Source: Actinomycetes bacterium
GTDB lineage: Bacteria; Actinomycetota; Acidimicrobiia; Acidimicrobiales; Palsa-688
Direction of reading: 5' to 3'
Assembly (NCBI GenBank): GCA_021816565.1
Contig: JAKAXN010000007.1
Location: forward strand, 1-30,226
DNA: 30,226 nucleotides
Shown: positions 22,746 through 29,875 of the stretch, piece after piece
Layout of the letters: each line of letters starts with the position of its first letter
How positions within the stretch are numbered: position 1 is the stretch's first letter
Position numbers and translations under genes: made by a program
Notes under the pieces: generated by a model
The model's input: the letters and a program-made list of their open reading frames with translations, nothing else
The model's database searches: none
Told to the model about the DNA's origin: nothing

Positions 22746-22887
22746 GCCCGTGCGGGAGGTGGTCGCGGATGGCCACCCGGTAGAGGAACACCCCTAGTAG
22801 AGCCACCAGCACCACGGGGACCACCGGCAGGAAGACGACCAGTACCCCGACCAGCAGCAGTACCGGCAGTACAAGGAACATGTACAT
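22732..22887 (-). CDS. Small hydrophobic membrane protein (51 residues)
   Basis: A 51-residue frame beginning MYMFLVLPVLLLVGVLVVFL and ending in a basic tail (YRVAIRDHLPHGLSRH). Residues 3-36 are almost all Val, Leu, Phe, Pro and Gly, giving one long or two short membrane helices around a Pro-Val-Val-Pro kink. ATG 22887 has GAGGGG 8 nt upstream; Met3 is an alternative start. It has no homology I recognise. It is convergent with the hydrolase and overlaps its 3' end. Its upstream region is shared with satP and holds a DosR-like site. Confidence 0.6.
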   Translation of the reverse strand: MYMFLVLPVLLLVGVLVVFLPVVPVVLVALLGVFLYRVAIRDHLPHGLSRH

Positions 22888-23041
22888 GGCCCACACCCCT
22901 CTCGACCCACCGCCAGGTGCCTGAGCGGGAAACCGGGCGGCGGGCGCTCACCCTCGTGAGTTACCAGACGATCTTCGGCTGTCCCCACCGCCGCCGGTAG
23001 GGCCCTTCGACCGGAGAAGCGGCGGACCGGGCCCGTCTCTT

Positions 23042-23057
23042 AGGGCCGTAAGTCCCT
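23042..23057. promoter_or_regulatory. DosR/DevR-like palindrome
   Basis: AGGGCCGTAAGTCCCT is a 16-bp imperfect palindrome. The right half AGTCCC matches the mycobacterial DosR half-site exactly, and the left half GGGCCG matches GGGACT at 4 of 6 positions. It sits 121 nt before satP and 154 nt before the small membrane protein gene. The regulator itself is not in this window. Confidence 0.4.
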
Positions 23058-23084
23058 ATTACAGGTCCAGCTGGAAGCTCACCC

Positions 23085-23094
23085 TTACCGGTAA
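23085..23094. promoter_or_regulatory. Perfect palindrome TTACCGGTAA
   Basis: A 10-bp perfect dyad 84 nt before satP. It overlaps TAATGA, a possible satP -10, so a repressor bound here would block the promoter. Confidence 0.3.
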
Positions 23095-23178
23095 TGACGC
23101 GTCGGGGGGGTCCCGGCGGCATTCGCGGCATCCGGCCCTCCTGGCCGGGGCCGTTTGCTGACCAAAGGAGAAGTTCAT

Positions 23179-23865
23179 ATGAGCACTGGCGCTTCAGGCA
23201 CCTCTTCGATCCCGGCCAACGGAGTGCCGGCAGCCCGCTACCACGATGAGATCACGGTGGTCGAGGAACAGCACCCGGTGGTGCCGTCGTCGGTAGGCGC
23301 CACCGCTGATCCGGGCCCGCTGGGGCTGGCCGGCTTCGCCATGACCACGTTCGTGCTGAGCGTGTTCAACGCCAACATCATCGGCAACCAGAGGTTGTCG
23401 GTGGTGGTCCTGCCCCTTGCCCTCTTCTACGGGGGCATCGCGCAGCTGCTGGCCGGGATGTGGGAGTTCAAGAAGAACAACACCTTCGGCGCCCTGGCGT
23501 TCACCTCTTACGGGGCGTTCTGGTTGGCGTTCGCCGCCTACGTCAAGTATCTGGCTGGTGGTCTGCCGGCTGCTCAGGCCCACGAGGCCACGGGCCTGTT
23601 CCTGCTGTCGTGGACCGTGTTCACGCTCTATATGCTCGTCGCCTCCCTGCGCACGACCGGGATCATCGCGGCGGTGTTCGCGGTGCTGACCGTCACGTTC
23701 ATCCTGCTGACCATCGGCGCCCTCGGAAACCATCCGGACATCACCAAGGCCGGCGGGTGGCTGGGTCTCGTAACGGCAGCCCTGGCCTGGTACGGATCGA
23801 TGGCCGGCGTCACCAACGCCACGTGGGGCCGAAGCGTGCTGCCCACCTGGCCCGCGAGCAGGTAG
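23179..23865 (+). CDS. satP: Acetate/succinate transporter, SatP (GPR1/FUN34/YaaH) family
   Basis: A 228-residue inner membrane protein with six predicted helices that takes up acetate and related short acids. The first helix carries the family signature GPLGLAGFAMTTFVLS (46-61), followed by VVLPLALFYGGIAQLLAGMWEF with NNTFGALAFTSYGAFWL, the family's characteristic blocks. The first 40 residues are a polar cytosolic extension, longer than in E. coli SatP. ATG 23179 has AAAGGAG 8 nt upstream, so the earlier in-frame start at 23155 is rejected. The acyl-CoA synthetase gene follows after 10 nt, a clear uptake and activation operon. Confidence 0.93.
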   Translation: MSTGASGTSSIPANGVPAARYHDEITVVEEQHPVVPSSVGATADPGPLGLAGFAMTTFVLSVFNANIIGNQRLSVVVLPLALFYGGIAQLLAGMWEFKKNNTFGALAFTSYGAFWLAFAAYVKYLAGGLPAAQAHEATGLFLLSWTVFTLYMLVASLRTTGIIAAVFAVLTVTFILLTIGALGNHPDITKAGGWLGLVTAALAWYGSMAGVTNATWGRSVLPTWPASR

Positions 23866-23875
23866 GGCGGCCCCG

Positions 23876-25804
23876 ATGGTGACGACGGAGACCTCGCCCG
23901 CGCCGACCGGTGAGGGGGGCCGGTACGAGGCCTCCTACCGCAGGAGCCTGGCCGACCCCGAGGGCTTCTGGAGGGAGGCGGCATCCGCCATAGACTGGGT
24001 GATCCCTCCGGGTGAACGGGTGCTCGACGACACGGATGCCCCCTTCTACCGTTGGTTCCCCGGGGCCTCGCTCAACACCTGCTACAACGCTCTGGACCGC
24101 CATGCGGAGGGGGGCCGCGCCGATCAGGCCGCCCTCGTCTACGACAGCCCGGTCACCGGCACCAGTCGCGTGTACAGCTACGGCGAACTTCGCGATGAGG
24201 TGAGCCGCTTCGCCGGTGTGCTCGCCGGCCTGGGCGTGGCCAAGGGTGACCGGGTGGTCATCTACATGCCCATGGTCCCCGAGGCGGTGGTGGCCATGTT
24301 GGCCTGTGCCCGGCTGGGGGCGGTGCACTCGGTGGTCTTCGGCGGCTTCGCTCCCCACGAGTTGGCCATCCGCATCGACGACGCCCGCCCCAAGGTGGTG
24401 GTGGCGGCGTCGTGCGGGATCGAGGGAAGCCGCATCATCGCCTACAAGCCCCTGCTGGATGCTGCGCTCGACGAAACGGACTTTCCGCCGGAGCACTGCG
24501 TGGTCCTCCAGCGGCCCGAGGCCCGGGCGGACCTGGTCGCCGGACGCGATCTGGACTGGGCGGAGGCCATGGCGGAGGCTGCTCCCCAGCCGTGCACCCC
24601 CGTTGCCGCCACGGACCCCCTCTACATCCTCTACACGTCGGGCACCACCGGCGTCCCGAAGGGCGTGGTCCGCGACAACGGCGGCCACGCCGTGGCCCTG
24701 GCGTGGACCATGCCCAAAATCTACGGGGTGCAGCCGGGCGAGACCTTCTGGGCGGCCAGCGACGTCGGGTGGGTGGTGGGGCACTCGTACATCGTCTACG
24801 CCCCGCTGCTGATCGGCGCCACCACGGTCCTCTACGAGGGGAAGCCGGTCGGCACCCCCGACGCCGGGGCCTTCTGGAGGGTCATCTCGGAACACCGGGT
24901 AGCTGTGATGTTCACCGCGCCCACGGGCTTCAGGGCCATCAAGAAGGAGGACCCCCTCGGTCGCCAACTCGGTCGCTACGACATCAGCTGCCTGCGGACG
25001 CTGTTCCTGGCCGGGGAACGCCTCGATCCCGACACCTACGAGTGGGCGTCCGGACTCCTCGGTATCCCGGTGGTGGACCACTGGTGGCAGACCGAGACGG
25101 GTTGGCCGGTGGCGGCCAACTGCCGGGGCCTGGATCCACTGCCGATCAAGCCCGGGTCGCCCACCAGGGCGGTGCCGGGCTACGACGTGCGGATACTCGA
25201 CGAGGCCGGCAACGAGTGCCCGGTCGGGGTGGAGGGCGCGGTGGCCATCAGGCTCCCGTTGCCCCCCGGCACTCTGACCACCCTCTACGGCGACGACGAG
25301 CGGTTCCTCCGCTCGTACCTGAGGCGCTACCCCGGCTTCTACCTGACCGGTGACGGTGGTTACGTCGATGGTGACGGCTATCTCTTCGTCATGGGCCGGG
25401 TGGACGACGTCATCAACGTGGCCGGTCACCGGCTCTCGACCGGAGCCATCGAGGAGGCCGTCTCCCAGCATCCCGACGTCGCTGAGTGCGCCGTGATCGG
25501 CATCGCCGACGAGTTGAAGGGGCAGGTCCCCGTGGGGCTCGTGGTGCTCAATACGGGGGTGGAGAGGGACCCGTCCGAGCTCCGAGAGGAGGTGGTGTCC
25601 CTGGTCCGCCAGCGGATCGGCGCCGTGGCGTCGTTCAAGCAGGCGCTGGTCGTGGGCCGCCTGCCCAAGACCCGCTCGGGCAAGATCCTGAGAGCCACCA
25701 TGCGGGCTGTAGCGGACCACCGGCCGGTCGCGGTGCCGTCCACCATCGACGATCCGGCGATCCTCGATGAGATCCGGGCGGCCCTGGAAGGACCGGGCGG
25801 CTGA
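23876..25804 (+). CDS. prpE: Propionyl-CoA / acetyl-CoA synthetase (PrpE-like)
   Basis: A 642-residue cytoplasmic AMP-forming acyl-CoA ligase that activates short-chain acids to acyl-CoA through an acyl-AMP. Core motifs: P-loop YTSGTTGVPKGVVRDNGGH (about 252-270), VDHWWQTETGWP, YLTGDGGYVDGDGYLFVMGRVDDVINVAGHR and the catalytic Lys603 in TRSGKILR. The sequence VVRDNGGHAVAL after the P-loop is typical of PrpE/ACSS3 propionyl-CoA synthetases; acetyl-CoA synthetases usually have VLHTTGGY there. Lys603 is the site that Pat-type acetyltransferases modify in this family. It is co-transcribed with satP 10 nt upstream. Acetate, propionate or both may be the natural substrate. Confidence 0.92.
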   Translation: MVTTETSPAPTGEGGRYEASYRRSLADPEGFWREAASAIDWVIPPGERVLDDTDAPFYRWFPGASLNTCYNALDRHAEGGRADQAALVYDSPVTGTSRVYSYGELRDEVSRFAGVLAGLGVAKGDRVVIYMPMVPEAVVAMLACARLGAVHSVVFGGFAPHELAIRIDDARPKVVVAASCGIEGSRIIAYKPLLDAALDETDFPPEHCVVLQRPEARADLVAGRDLDWAEAMAEAAPQPCTPVAATDPLYILYTSGTTGVPKGVVRDNGGHAVALAWTMPKIYGVQPGETFWAASDVGWVVGHSYIVYAPLLIGATTVLYEGKPVGTPDAGAFWRVISEHRVAVMFTAPTGFRAIKKEDPLGRQLGRYDISCLRTLFLAGERLDPDTYEWASGLLGIPVVDHWWQTETGWPVAANCRGLDPLPIKPGSPTRAVPGYDVRILDEAGNECPVGVEGAVAIRLPLPPGTLTTLYGDDERFLRSYLRRYPGFYLTGDGGYVDGDGYLFVMGRVDDVINVAGHRLSTGAIEEAVSQHPDVAECAVIGIADELKGQVPVGLVVLNTGVERDPSELREEVVSLVRQRIGAVASFKQALVVGRLPKTRSGKILRATMRAVADHRPVAVPSTIDDPAILDEIRAALEGPGG

Positions 25805-25823
25805 CCGTCGGAGCGCCCGACGG
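25805..25823. terminator. Stem-loop between prpE and the SDR gene
   Basis: CCGTCGG (25805-25811) and CCGACGG (25817-25823) form a 7-bp stem with a 5-nt loop right after the prpE stop, between convergent genes. There is no T-run. Confidence 0.5.
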
Positions 25824-25835
25824 TCCGGCGGTCGG

Positions 25836-26621
25836 TCAGCTCGAGCCGCGGGCCGACCAGCCGCCGTCGGACGCGATCGTCTGTCCGGTCACCCAGTCGG
25901 CCTCGTCGCTGCAGAGCCACGCGACGAGGCGGGCGGCGTCTTCGGGTCTGCCCCACCGGCCCATCGGCATGGCCGCCCGGACCCGATCACGGAGCTGCCC
26001 GGTGGCATATCCGGTGTCGTTCGGTCCCGGGTTGACACAGTTGACGGTGATCCGACGTGGGGCCAGCTCCACCGCCAGGGTGGCGGTGAGCTGCTGGATC
26101 GCCGCCTTGGAGGCGATGTAGGGCAGCTCACCGGGCATGGCCCCGTGGTACTGACCGGAGGTCAGGGTCACGACCCGGCCCCCGGGACCACCGGCGTGCT
26201 GCTCGACGAAGTGGCGTACCAGCAGCAGCGTGGCCCGGGAGTTGACGGCGAAGCAGAGGTCGAGCTCCTCGGCGGTCACCTCCAGGAGGGCCTGGTGGGC
26301 GCTGCGGCCATGGTTCGCGACGAGGATGTCGATCGGTCCGACGGTGCTGACGGCGGCGCGCAGCAGCTCGGCTGGTGCGGCGGGGTCGGCCAGGTCGGCG
26401 GAGACGTACTCGGCCTGCCCGCCCCCCGCTCGCAGCTCCTCGCGGATGCGCTCGCCGCCGCCGGGATCTGAGCCCCACGGCTGGGCCGCGTCGTGGGCCG
26501 GCCACCCGGTGAGCAGCAGGGCGGCCCCGCTCGCCGAGAGCCTCCGGGCGATCGCCGCGCCGATCCCCGCGGAGCGGCTGACCCCGGTGACCAGGGCTGT
26601 CCTGCCGGTCAACGTCACCAC
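25836..26621 (-). CDS. Short-chain dehydrogenase/reductase
   Basis: A 261-residue classical SDR. The nucleotide-binding turn is TGVSRSAGIG (12-21), with LVANHGRS in place of NNAG and SADLADP for the adenine pocket. The catalytic residues are Ser155 (TSGQYHG), Tyr168 and Lys172 (YIASK), and the C-terminus reads WVTGQTIASDGGW. The TGxSRxxGIG form and the length resemble FabG-like 3-oxoacyl reductases, but the substrate cannot be told. The start is GTG 26621, seven nt behind TAGGGT on the minus strand; an ATG at 26626 lies in another frame and stops after three codons. Confidence 0.9.
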   Translation of the reverse strand: MVTLTGRTALVTGVSRSAGIGAAIARRLSASGAALLLTGWPAHDAAQPWGSDPGGGERIREELRAGGGQAEYVSADLADPAAPAELLRAAVSTVGPIDILVANHGRSAHQALLEVTAEELDLCFAVNSRATLLLVRHFVEQHAGGPGGRVVTLTSGQYHGAMPGELPYIASKAAIQQLTATLAVELAPRRITVNCVNPGPNDTGYATGQLRDRVRAAMPMGRWGRPEDAARLVAWLCSDEADWVTGQTIASDGGWSARGSS

Positions 26622-26628
26622 ATCATGG

Positions 26629-26634
26629 ACCCTA
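26629..26634 (-). promoter_or_regulatory. Leaderless -10 box of SDR gene
   Basis: On the minus strand TAGGGT is followed by 7 nt and then the GTG at 26621. Confidence 0.5.
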
Positions 26635-26711
26635 CGACGCCGGGCCGGGTGCCGGGGGAGAGCCGGCCGGGCCCCGCCATCGCCTCCAACCCGGGGAGAC
26701 GCCGGCGGTCA

Positions 26712-27809
26712 TCACATCTGCTCGAGCCTCGGCTTCGCCACCTCGTGGAGGAGCAGCTTGATCCCGGCGGCCAGCGGTATGGCGACCAGGGCGCCCACGA
26801 TTCCCAGCACGGCTCCGCCGATGACGGTGGCGACCACGGTGACCAGGCCGGGGACGTCGACCGTCCTGCCCATGATCCTCGGTACGAGCAGGTAGTCCTC
26901 GGCGAACCGGTAGAGGATGTAGAAGGCTGCGGTGGCGATGGCCACCGGTAGAGACACGGTCAGGGCGACGAGGGCCACGACGATTCCTCCGATGGTGGAA
27001 CCGACTATCGGAACCAGGTCCAGCAGGCCCACGAGCATGGCGAGAAGCAGGGCGTACGGGATCCCTATCGCCAGGCACCAGATCCAGGTGCCGGCGAACG
27101 ACACTGCTGAGACGGCCAGGTTCCCCAGCACGTAGCCTCCGACGCGACCGAGGATCTCATCGGTGAGCAGGACCATGCGGGCGCGTCGGCTCCGGGGCGC
27201 CAGGTGGTACAGGCCTCGTTTGATCCGCGGCATGTCGGCCAACGCGTACACGGCCACGGTGAGCACCAGGACCGTGGACGCGAGGGCTCCGATCACCGCC
27301 TTGCCCACACCCATGACCCCGCTGGTCATAGGGGACCCGGAGCCGCCTCCGTTCAGAACCTTCTGGAGGTCCGGCACGATGTGATAGCGGGAGTTGAGCC
27401 GTCCGAGGGACGAATTGTGGTTCTGGAGTTGCCGCATGTACCTCGGGAGGCTGTCGGCCAGGTGGGTCGCCTGGGTGACCATCACCGGTATGGCGAGAGC
27501 GAGGAACAGGCCGACCACACCCAGCAGCGACACGATGACCACGGTTACCGCCGCCCATCTCGGCATCAGCCTCCGCGACAGGTACGTGACGGCTGGATCG
27601 AGGCCGACCGCGATGAAAAGGGCCAGGCCGAGCAGCGTCAGCACCTGCGCGGCCGACATGACGAACCAGACCAGACCGAACGCCGTTGCCGCCCCCAGCG
27701 ACGCCAGCAGGCCGATCACATAGGGATTCCTCCGGTCGAAGCGCGGCCCGATGCGCCCGTAGGCGTGGCCCTGATCCGCGCCGGCCTCTGCGGCCGCCTC
27801 GACAGCCAT
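26712..27809 (-). CDS. AI-2E family transporter (PerM-like permease)
   Basis: A polytopic membrane protein of about 365 residues in the AI-2E/PerM family. Members include autoinducer-2 exporters and Na+/H+ antiporters, so the name does not prove the substrate. It has two N-terminal helices (NPYVIGLLASLGAATAFGLVWFVM and onward), then IAVGLDPAVTYLSRR, a long loop (THLADSLPRYMRQLQNHN), and the family core DEILGRVGGYVLGNLAVS, GLLDLVPIVGSTIGG and YRFAEDYLLVPRIMGRTVDVPGLV. ATG 27809 has AGGAG 12 nt upstream. The frame stays open to TTG 28070, which would add 87 polar residues; I prefer the shorter form but cannot exclude the longer. Confidence 0.87.
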   Translation of the reverse strand: MAVEAAAEAGADQGHAYGRIGPRFDRRNPYVIGLLASLGAATAFGLVWFVMSAAQVLTLLGLALFIAVGLDPAVTYLSRRLMPRWAAVTVVIVSLLGVVGLFLALAIPVMVTQATHLADSLPRYMRQLQNHNSSLGRLNSRYHIVPDLQKVLNGGGSGSPMTSGVMGVGKAVIGALASTVLVLTVAVYALADMPRIKRGLYHLAPRSRRARMVLLTDEILGRVGGYVLGNLAVSAVSFAGTWIWCLAIGIPYALLLAMLVGLLDLVPIVGSTIGGIVVALVALTVSLPVAIATAAFYILYRFAEDYLLVPRIMGRTVDVPGLVTVVATVIGGAVLGIVGALVAIPLAAGIKLLLHEVAKPRLEQM

Positions 27810-28095
27810 GACATCGAGCAGCTCCTGATCGTCATCGATCTCGGGAGGTAGTTGAGCGGAGCGGGCCGACAGTGGATCGGCTTCGGCAGCCGCTTGCGCT
27901 GGGCGGGAGGGGAGGGTTGTGTCAGCTGTGTCGATGATCGACTTCTTCCCCCTGCGCCCGAGGTTGTACCGCAGCGGGGCGAGGCAACGGTCTACCGAGT
28001 GCTCCGGGAGTCGCCCGTCGGTATTGCGGATAACCGCTCGAGCGGCGGTGCGGTCCTGCCGATAACCCAATGGGGCGAACTACCGGAGGCGGCTC

Positions 28096-29107
28096 TTGCA
28101 GCAGGGCGACTCACAATCAGCGGGGCAGCTTCTCCGTCATGGCGACCTGGCCGTCATGGGCGTGGACGACGATCTCGAACTGCTGTGGGCGACCCCTGCA
28201 GCGGTGCGGCTGTTCGGGGCAGGCCATGGGCAGCTCCCGGACCTGGTTGATCCTGACACCGCGTCAGCGGTCGCTGCGTTCTTGGACAGAGTGGCCGGCG
28301 CCGGGGGTGGCTCCGTGCGCATTAGCTGCGCCATCCCGGTCGACGGCTCCAGCGACCGCAGGGTCGACCTGGTCGGCCGCGACATGCGCGGCGTTGAAGG
28401 GGTCGGCTGCGTCGTGGTCGCCGCCCACGACGTGACCGGGTGGGCTGAACACGCCAAGGAGCTGGCCGCCGTCGCGTTCAGCGACTCGCTGACCGGGCTC
28501 GGGAATCGCCACAGCCTGATGGAGCACCTGCACCGGGCGATCCACGACGCCGCGCCGGGTGGGCCGGGCCCGGCCGTGCTGCTGTTCGACCTGGACCGCT
28601 TCAAGGAGATCAACGACCGCTACGGCCACGCCGGCGGCGACACCGTACTGGCCGAGGTCGGCCGACGGATTTCGAGCAGTGTCGCCGGGCTCGGATCCGG
28701 CTACCGCGTCGGCGGCGACGAGCTGGTGGTCATCATCGACCGGGCCACCGATGAGTTGGCCACCCAGTCCGCCGAGCTGCTGCGGGTTATCCTGGCCGAA
28801 CCACACGACCTCGGCCACGGCCTGGCAGTCCGGGTGGACGTGTCGGTCGGGGGGGCCGTCGCCGGTCCTGACGGGCACCTCCTGCGACGCAGCGGTGGTA
28901 GTTGCCGAACGGATACGTACCGCGGTGCAAGGCCTGGCCATCGAACACACAGGTAACCCGCCGGGAGTGGTGACAGTAACCGTAGGCGTGGTCGAAGCAG
29001 GACCGGGTGAAAGCGCCGAGGACGTGTTCGAGTCGGTCAGCGCCCTGCTCGTCGAAGGCAAGGACGCCGGCCGGAATCGGGTGGTGCACCGACCATCCGA
29101 TGCTTAG
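28096..29107 (+). pseudogene. PAS-GGDEF diguanylate cyclase, frameshifted chimera
   Basis: TTG 28096, with GGAGG 6 nt upstream, opens a 286-codon frame. It has a PAS-like domain (about 15-118, from GDLAVMGVDDDLELLWATPAAVRLFG) and a GGDEF domain from DSLTGLGNRHSL (130) through FDLDRFKEINDRYGHAGGD to the active-site variant GGDEL (206-210) and VRVDVSVGGAVAGPDG. After about 28880 this frame turns to nonsense. The +1 frame then reads AERIRTAVQGLAIEHTGNPPG, VTVTVGVVEAGPGES and VEGKDAGRNRVV, a second copy of the GGDEF C-terminal half, to the stop at 29107. The segment therefore joins pieces of two GGDEF domains out of frame. The truncated product might still fold, but lacks the last helix. Confidence 0.72.
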
Positions 29108-29119
29108 CCCGGACAATGT

Positions 29120-29160
29120 CTATCGCTTTCGTCGAGTCCCGTAAGCCAGCCTGGCGATAG
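29120..29160. repeat. Spaced inverted repeat CTATCGC / GCGATAG
   Basis: CTATCGC (29120-29126) and GCGATAG (29154-29160) are 27 nt apart in the gene-free stretch 29108-29264, which holds nothing else I can name. It may be a weak hairpin or a relic of an element end. Confidence 0.3.
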
Positions 29161-29264
29161 GGAACAAGCTCGCCCAAATCGGCTGAGGTCGGCACCGTCA
29201 TCGTGCGATCCCTGTCACCCAGGTACCGGGGCGTCGCTGTCGGCGGAAGAGAACCACCATCCCC

Positions 29265-29432
29265 CTAGGAGGCTTTGGCCCGGTATTCCTCGACGGCTTC
29301 GTCGGGTACGTGAGCGATGCCCTTCACCATCTCAAAGCGGATCTTCCGCTCATGTACCAGCCGGAGCAGCTCCTTGGTCGAGATCCCGAGACGACGAGCA
29401 GCTTCGGATGCCCTGAGGAGTTCAGCGGTCAT
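29265..29432 (-). CDS. Excisionase-like helix-turn-helix protein (55 residues)
   Basis: A 55-residue protein running from MTAELLRASEAARRLGISTK to HVPDEAVEEYRAKAS. The pattern ASEAARRLGISTKELLRLV, a basic turn (HERKIRFEMV), IAHVPDEAVEEY is that of winged-helix excisionase/MerR-like DNA-binding proteins (HTH_17 type), which are usually very short. ATG 29432 has GGAGG 5 nt upstream. It overlaps the end of the preceding 66-residue gene by 11 bp, so the two are translationally coupled. Near a tRNA this could be a recombination directionality factor, or the DNA-binding half of a small regulatory pair. No integrase gene is visible. Confidence 0.72.
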   Translation of the reverse strand: MTAELLRASEAARRLGISTKELLRLVHERKIRFEMVKGIAHVPDEAVEEYRAKAS

Positions 29433-29622
29433 GTCCACCTCCAGGGGGTCGGTCGAAACCGAGTTTACGGCTGAGCCGAGCCACTTGATGCTCCAGCTGG
29501 GCGAGGAGAGCGAGGTGGTCAGTGTCGATGAGAGTGTCGCGAGCGTCCTCGAGAGCGGCTAATAGCTCAAGCGACTCCTCGAGGTCATAGGAGACCTCGG
29601 CCGGCGGCTCGCGCTGTGCCAT
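29422..29622 (-). CDS. Small acidic helical protein (66 residues)
   Basis: I recognise no family. The middle (YDLEESLELLAALEDARD and onward to LAQLEHQVARLSRKLG) is a continuous charged helix with Leu at heptad-like spacing, so a coiled coil or partner-binding helix is likely. The tail PPGGGHDR is flexible and basic. ATG 29622 lies 6 nt behind TATCGT, the same leaderless pattern as the window's proven genes, which supports it as real. The stop overlaps the start of the excisionase-like gene. The pair could be an antitoxin-like or regulatory module, but there is no direct sign of a toxin. Confidence 0.6.
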   Translation of the reverse strand: MAQREPPAEVSYDLEESLELLAALEDARDTLIDTDHLALLAQLEHQVARLSRKLGFDRPPGGGHDR

Positions 29623-29628
29623 GGGTCA

Positions 29629-29634
29629 ACGATA
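29629..29634 (-). promoter_or_regulatory. Leaderless -10 box of the 66-aa / HTH operon
   Basis: On the minus strand TATCGT is followed by 6 nt and then the ATG at 29622. Confidence 0.5.
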
Positions 29635-29683
29635 CGAACGACCTAGGACGGTCGCCTCGTTCTGGCCGGCCGCCGACATGTCC

Positions 29684-29875
29684 CGCCTGGCGGTACGTCT
29701 CTCCCGGCTTGATCCCTCCCCCTGGGAGTTCCCACCACTCGCCGAGTTCCGGATACGTGGGTTCCCGTGCCCGGAAGAGCAGCAGATGATCTTCAGGGTC
29801 CAGTACCACCACCCGCACGGCGTTGCGCTCGACCACGGGAAGTTCGTCAGGATGCTCCGGCTCCAGCGCCAGCAC
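29684..29875 (-). pseudogene. Nudix hydrolase, N-terminal fragment
   Basis: From GTG 29875 the frame reads a Nudix N-terminus: VERNAVRVVVLDPEDHLLLF, GEWWELPGGGIKPGETYRQA. The Nudix box GxxxxxExxxxxxxREUxEExGU is cut after GGGIKPGETYRQA; the REVxEE half that binds metal is missing, and the frame runs on into unrelated sequence to 29585, across the next operon's promoter. The gene is therefore broken at about 29684 and should be inactive. Its GC-rich codon use matches the host, so it looks like a resident gene cut by a rearrangement. Confidence 0.65.

Larger units (their letters stand above)
22888..23178. other. Long intergenic control region between the small membrane protein gene and satP
   Basis: There is no gene in these 291 bases, which separate two divergent starts. 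I see a DosR-like palindrome (23042-23057), a weaker related stretch, AGGGCCCTTCGACC, near 22999-23012, and a perfect palindrome TTACCGGTAA (23085-23094). The satP Shine-Dalgarno AAAGGAG is at 23164-23170. A minus-strand TAACTC at 22964-22959 could be a -10 for the small gene. Confidence 0.5.

Noticed and set aside
22794..22988. 64-codon Cys/Trp-rich minus-strand frame
   Set aside because: It is the out-of-frame reading of the 51-residue membrane protein; its Cys/Trp richness comes from Val/Leu codons read in another frame.
27810..28070. 87-residue N-terminal extension of the AI-2E permease from TTG 28070
   Set aside because: TTG with an imperfect TAGTTC box, polar and not conserved in the family; kept as an alternative only.
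29317..29562. 81-codon plus-strand frame
   Set aside because: Antisense to the HTH and 66-residue genes, which have start signals; this frame has none.
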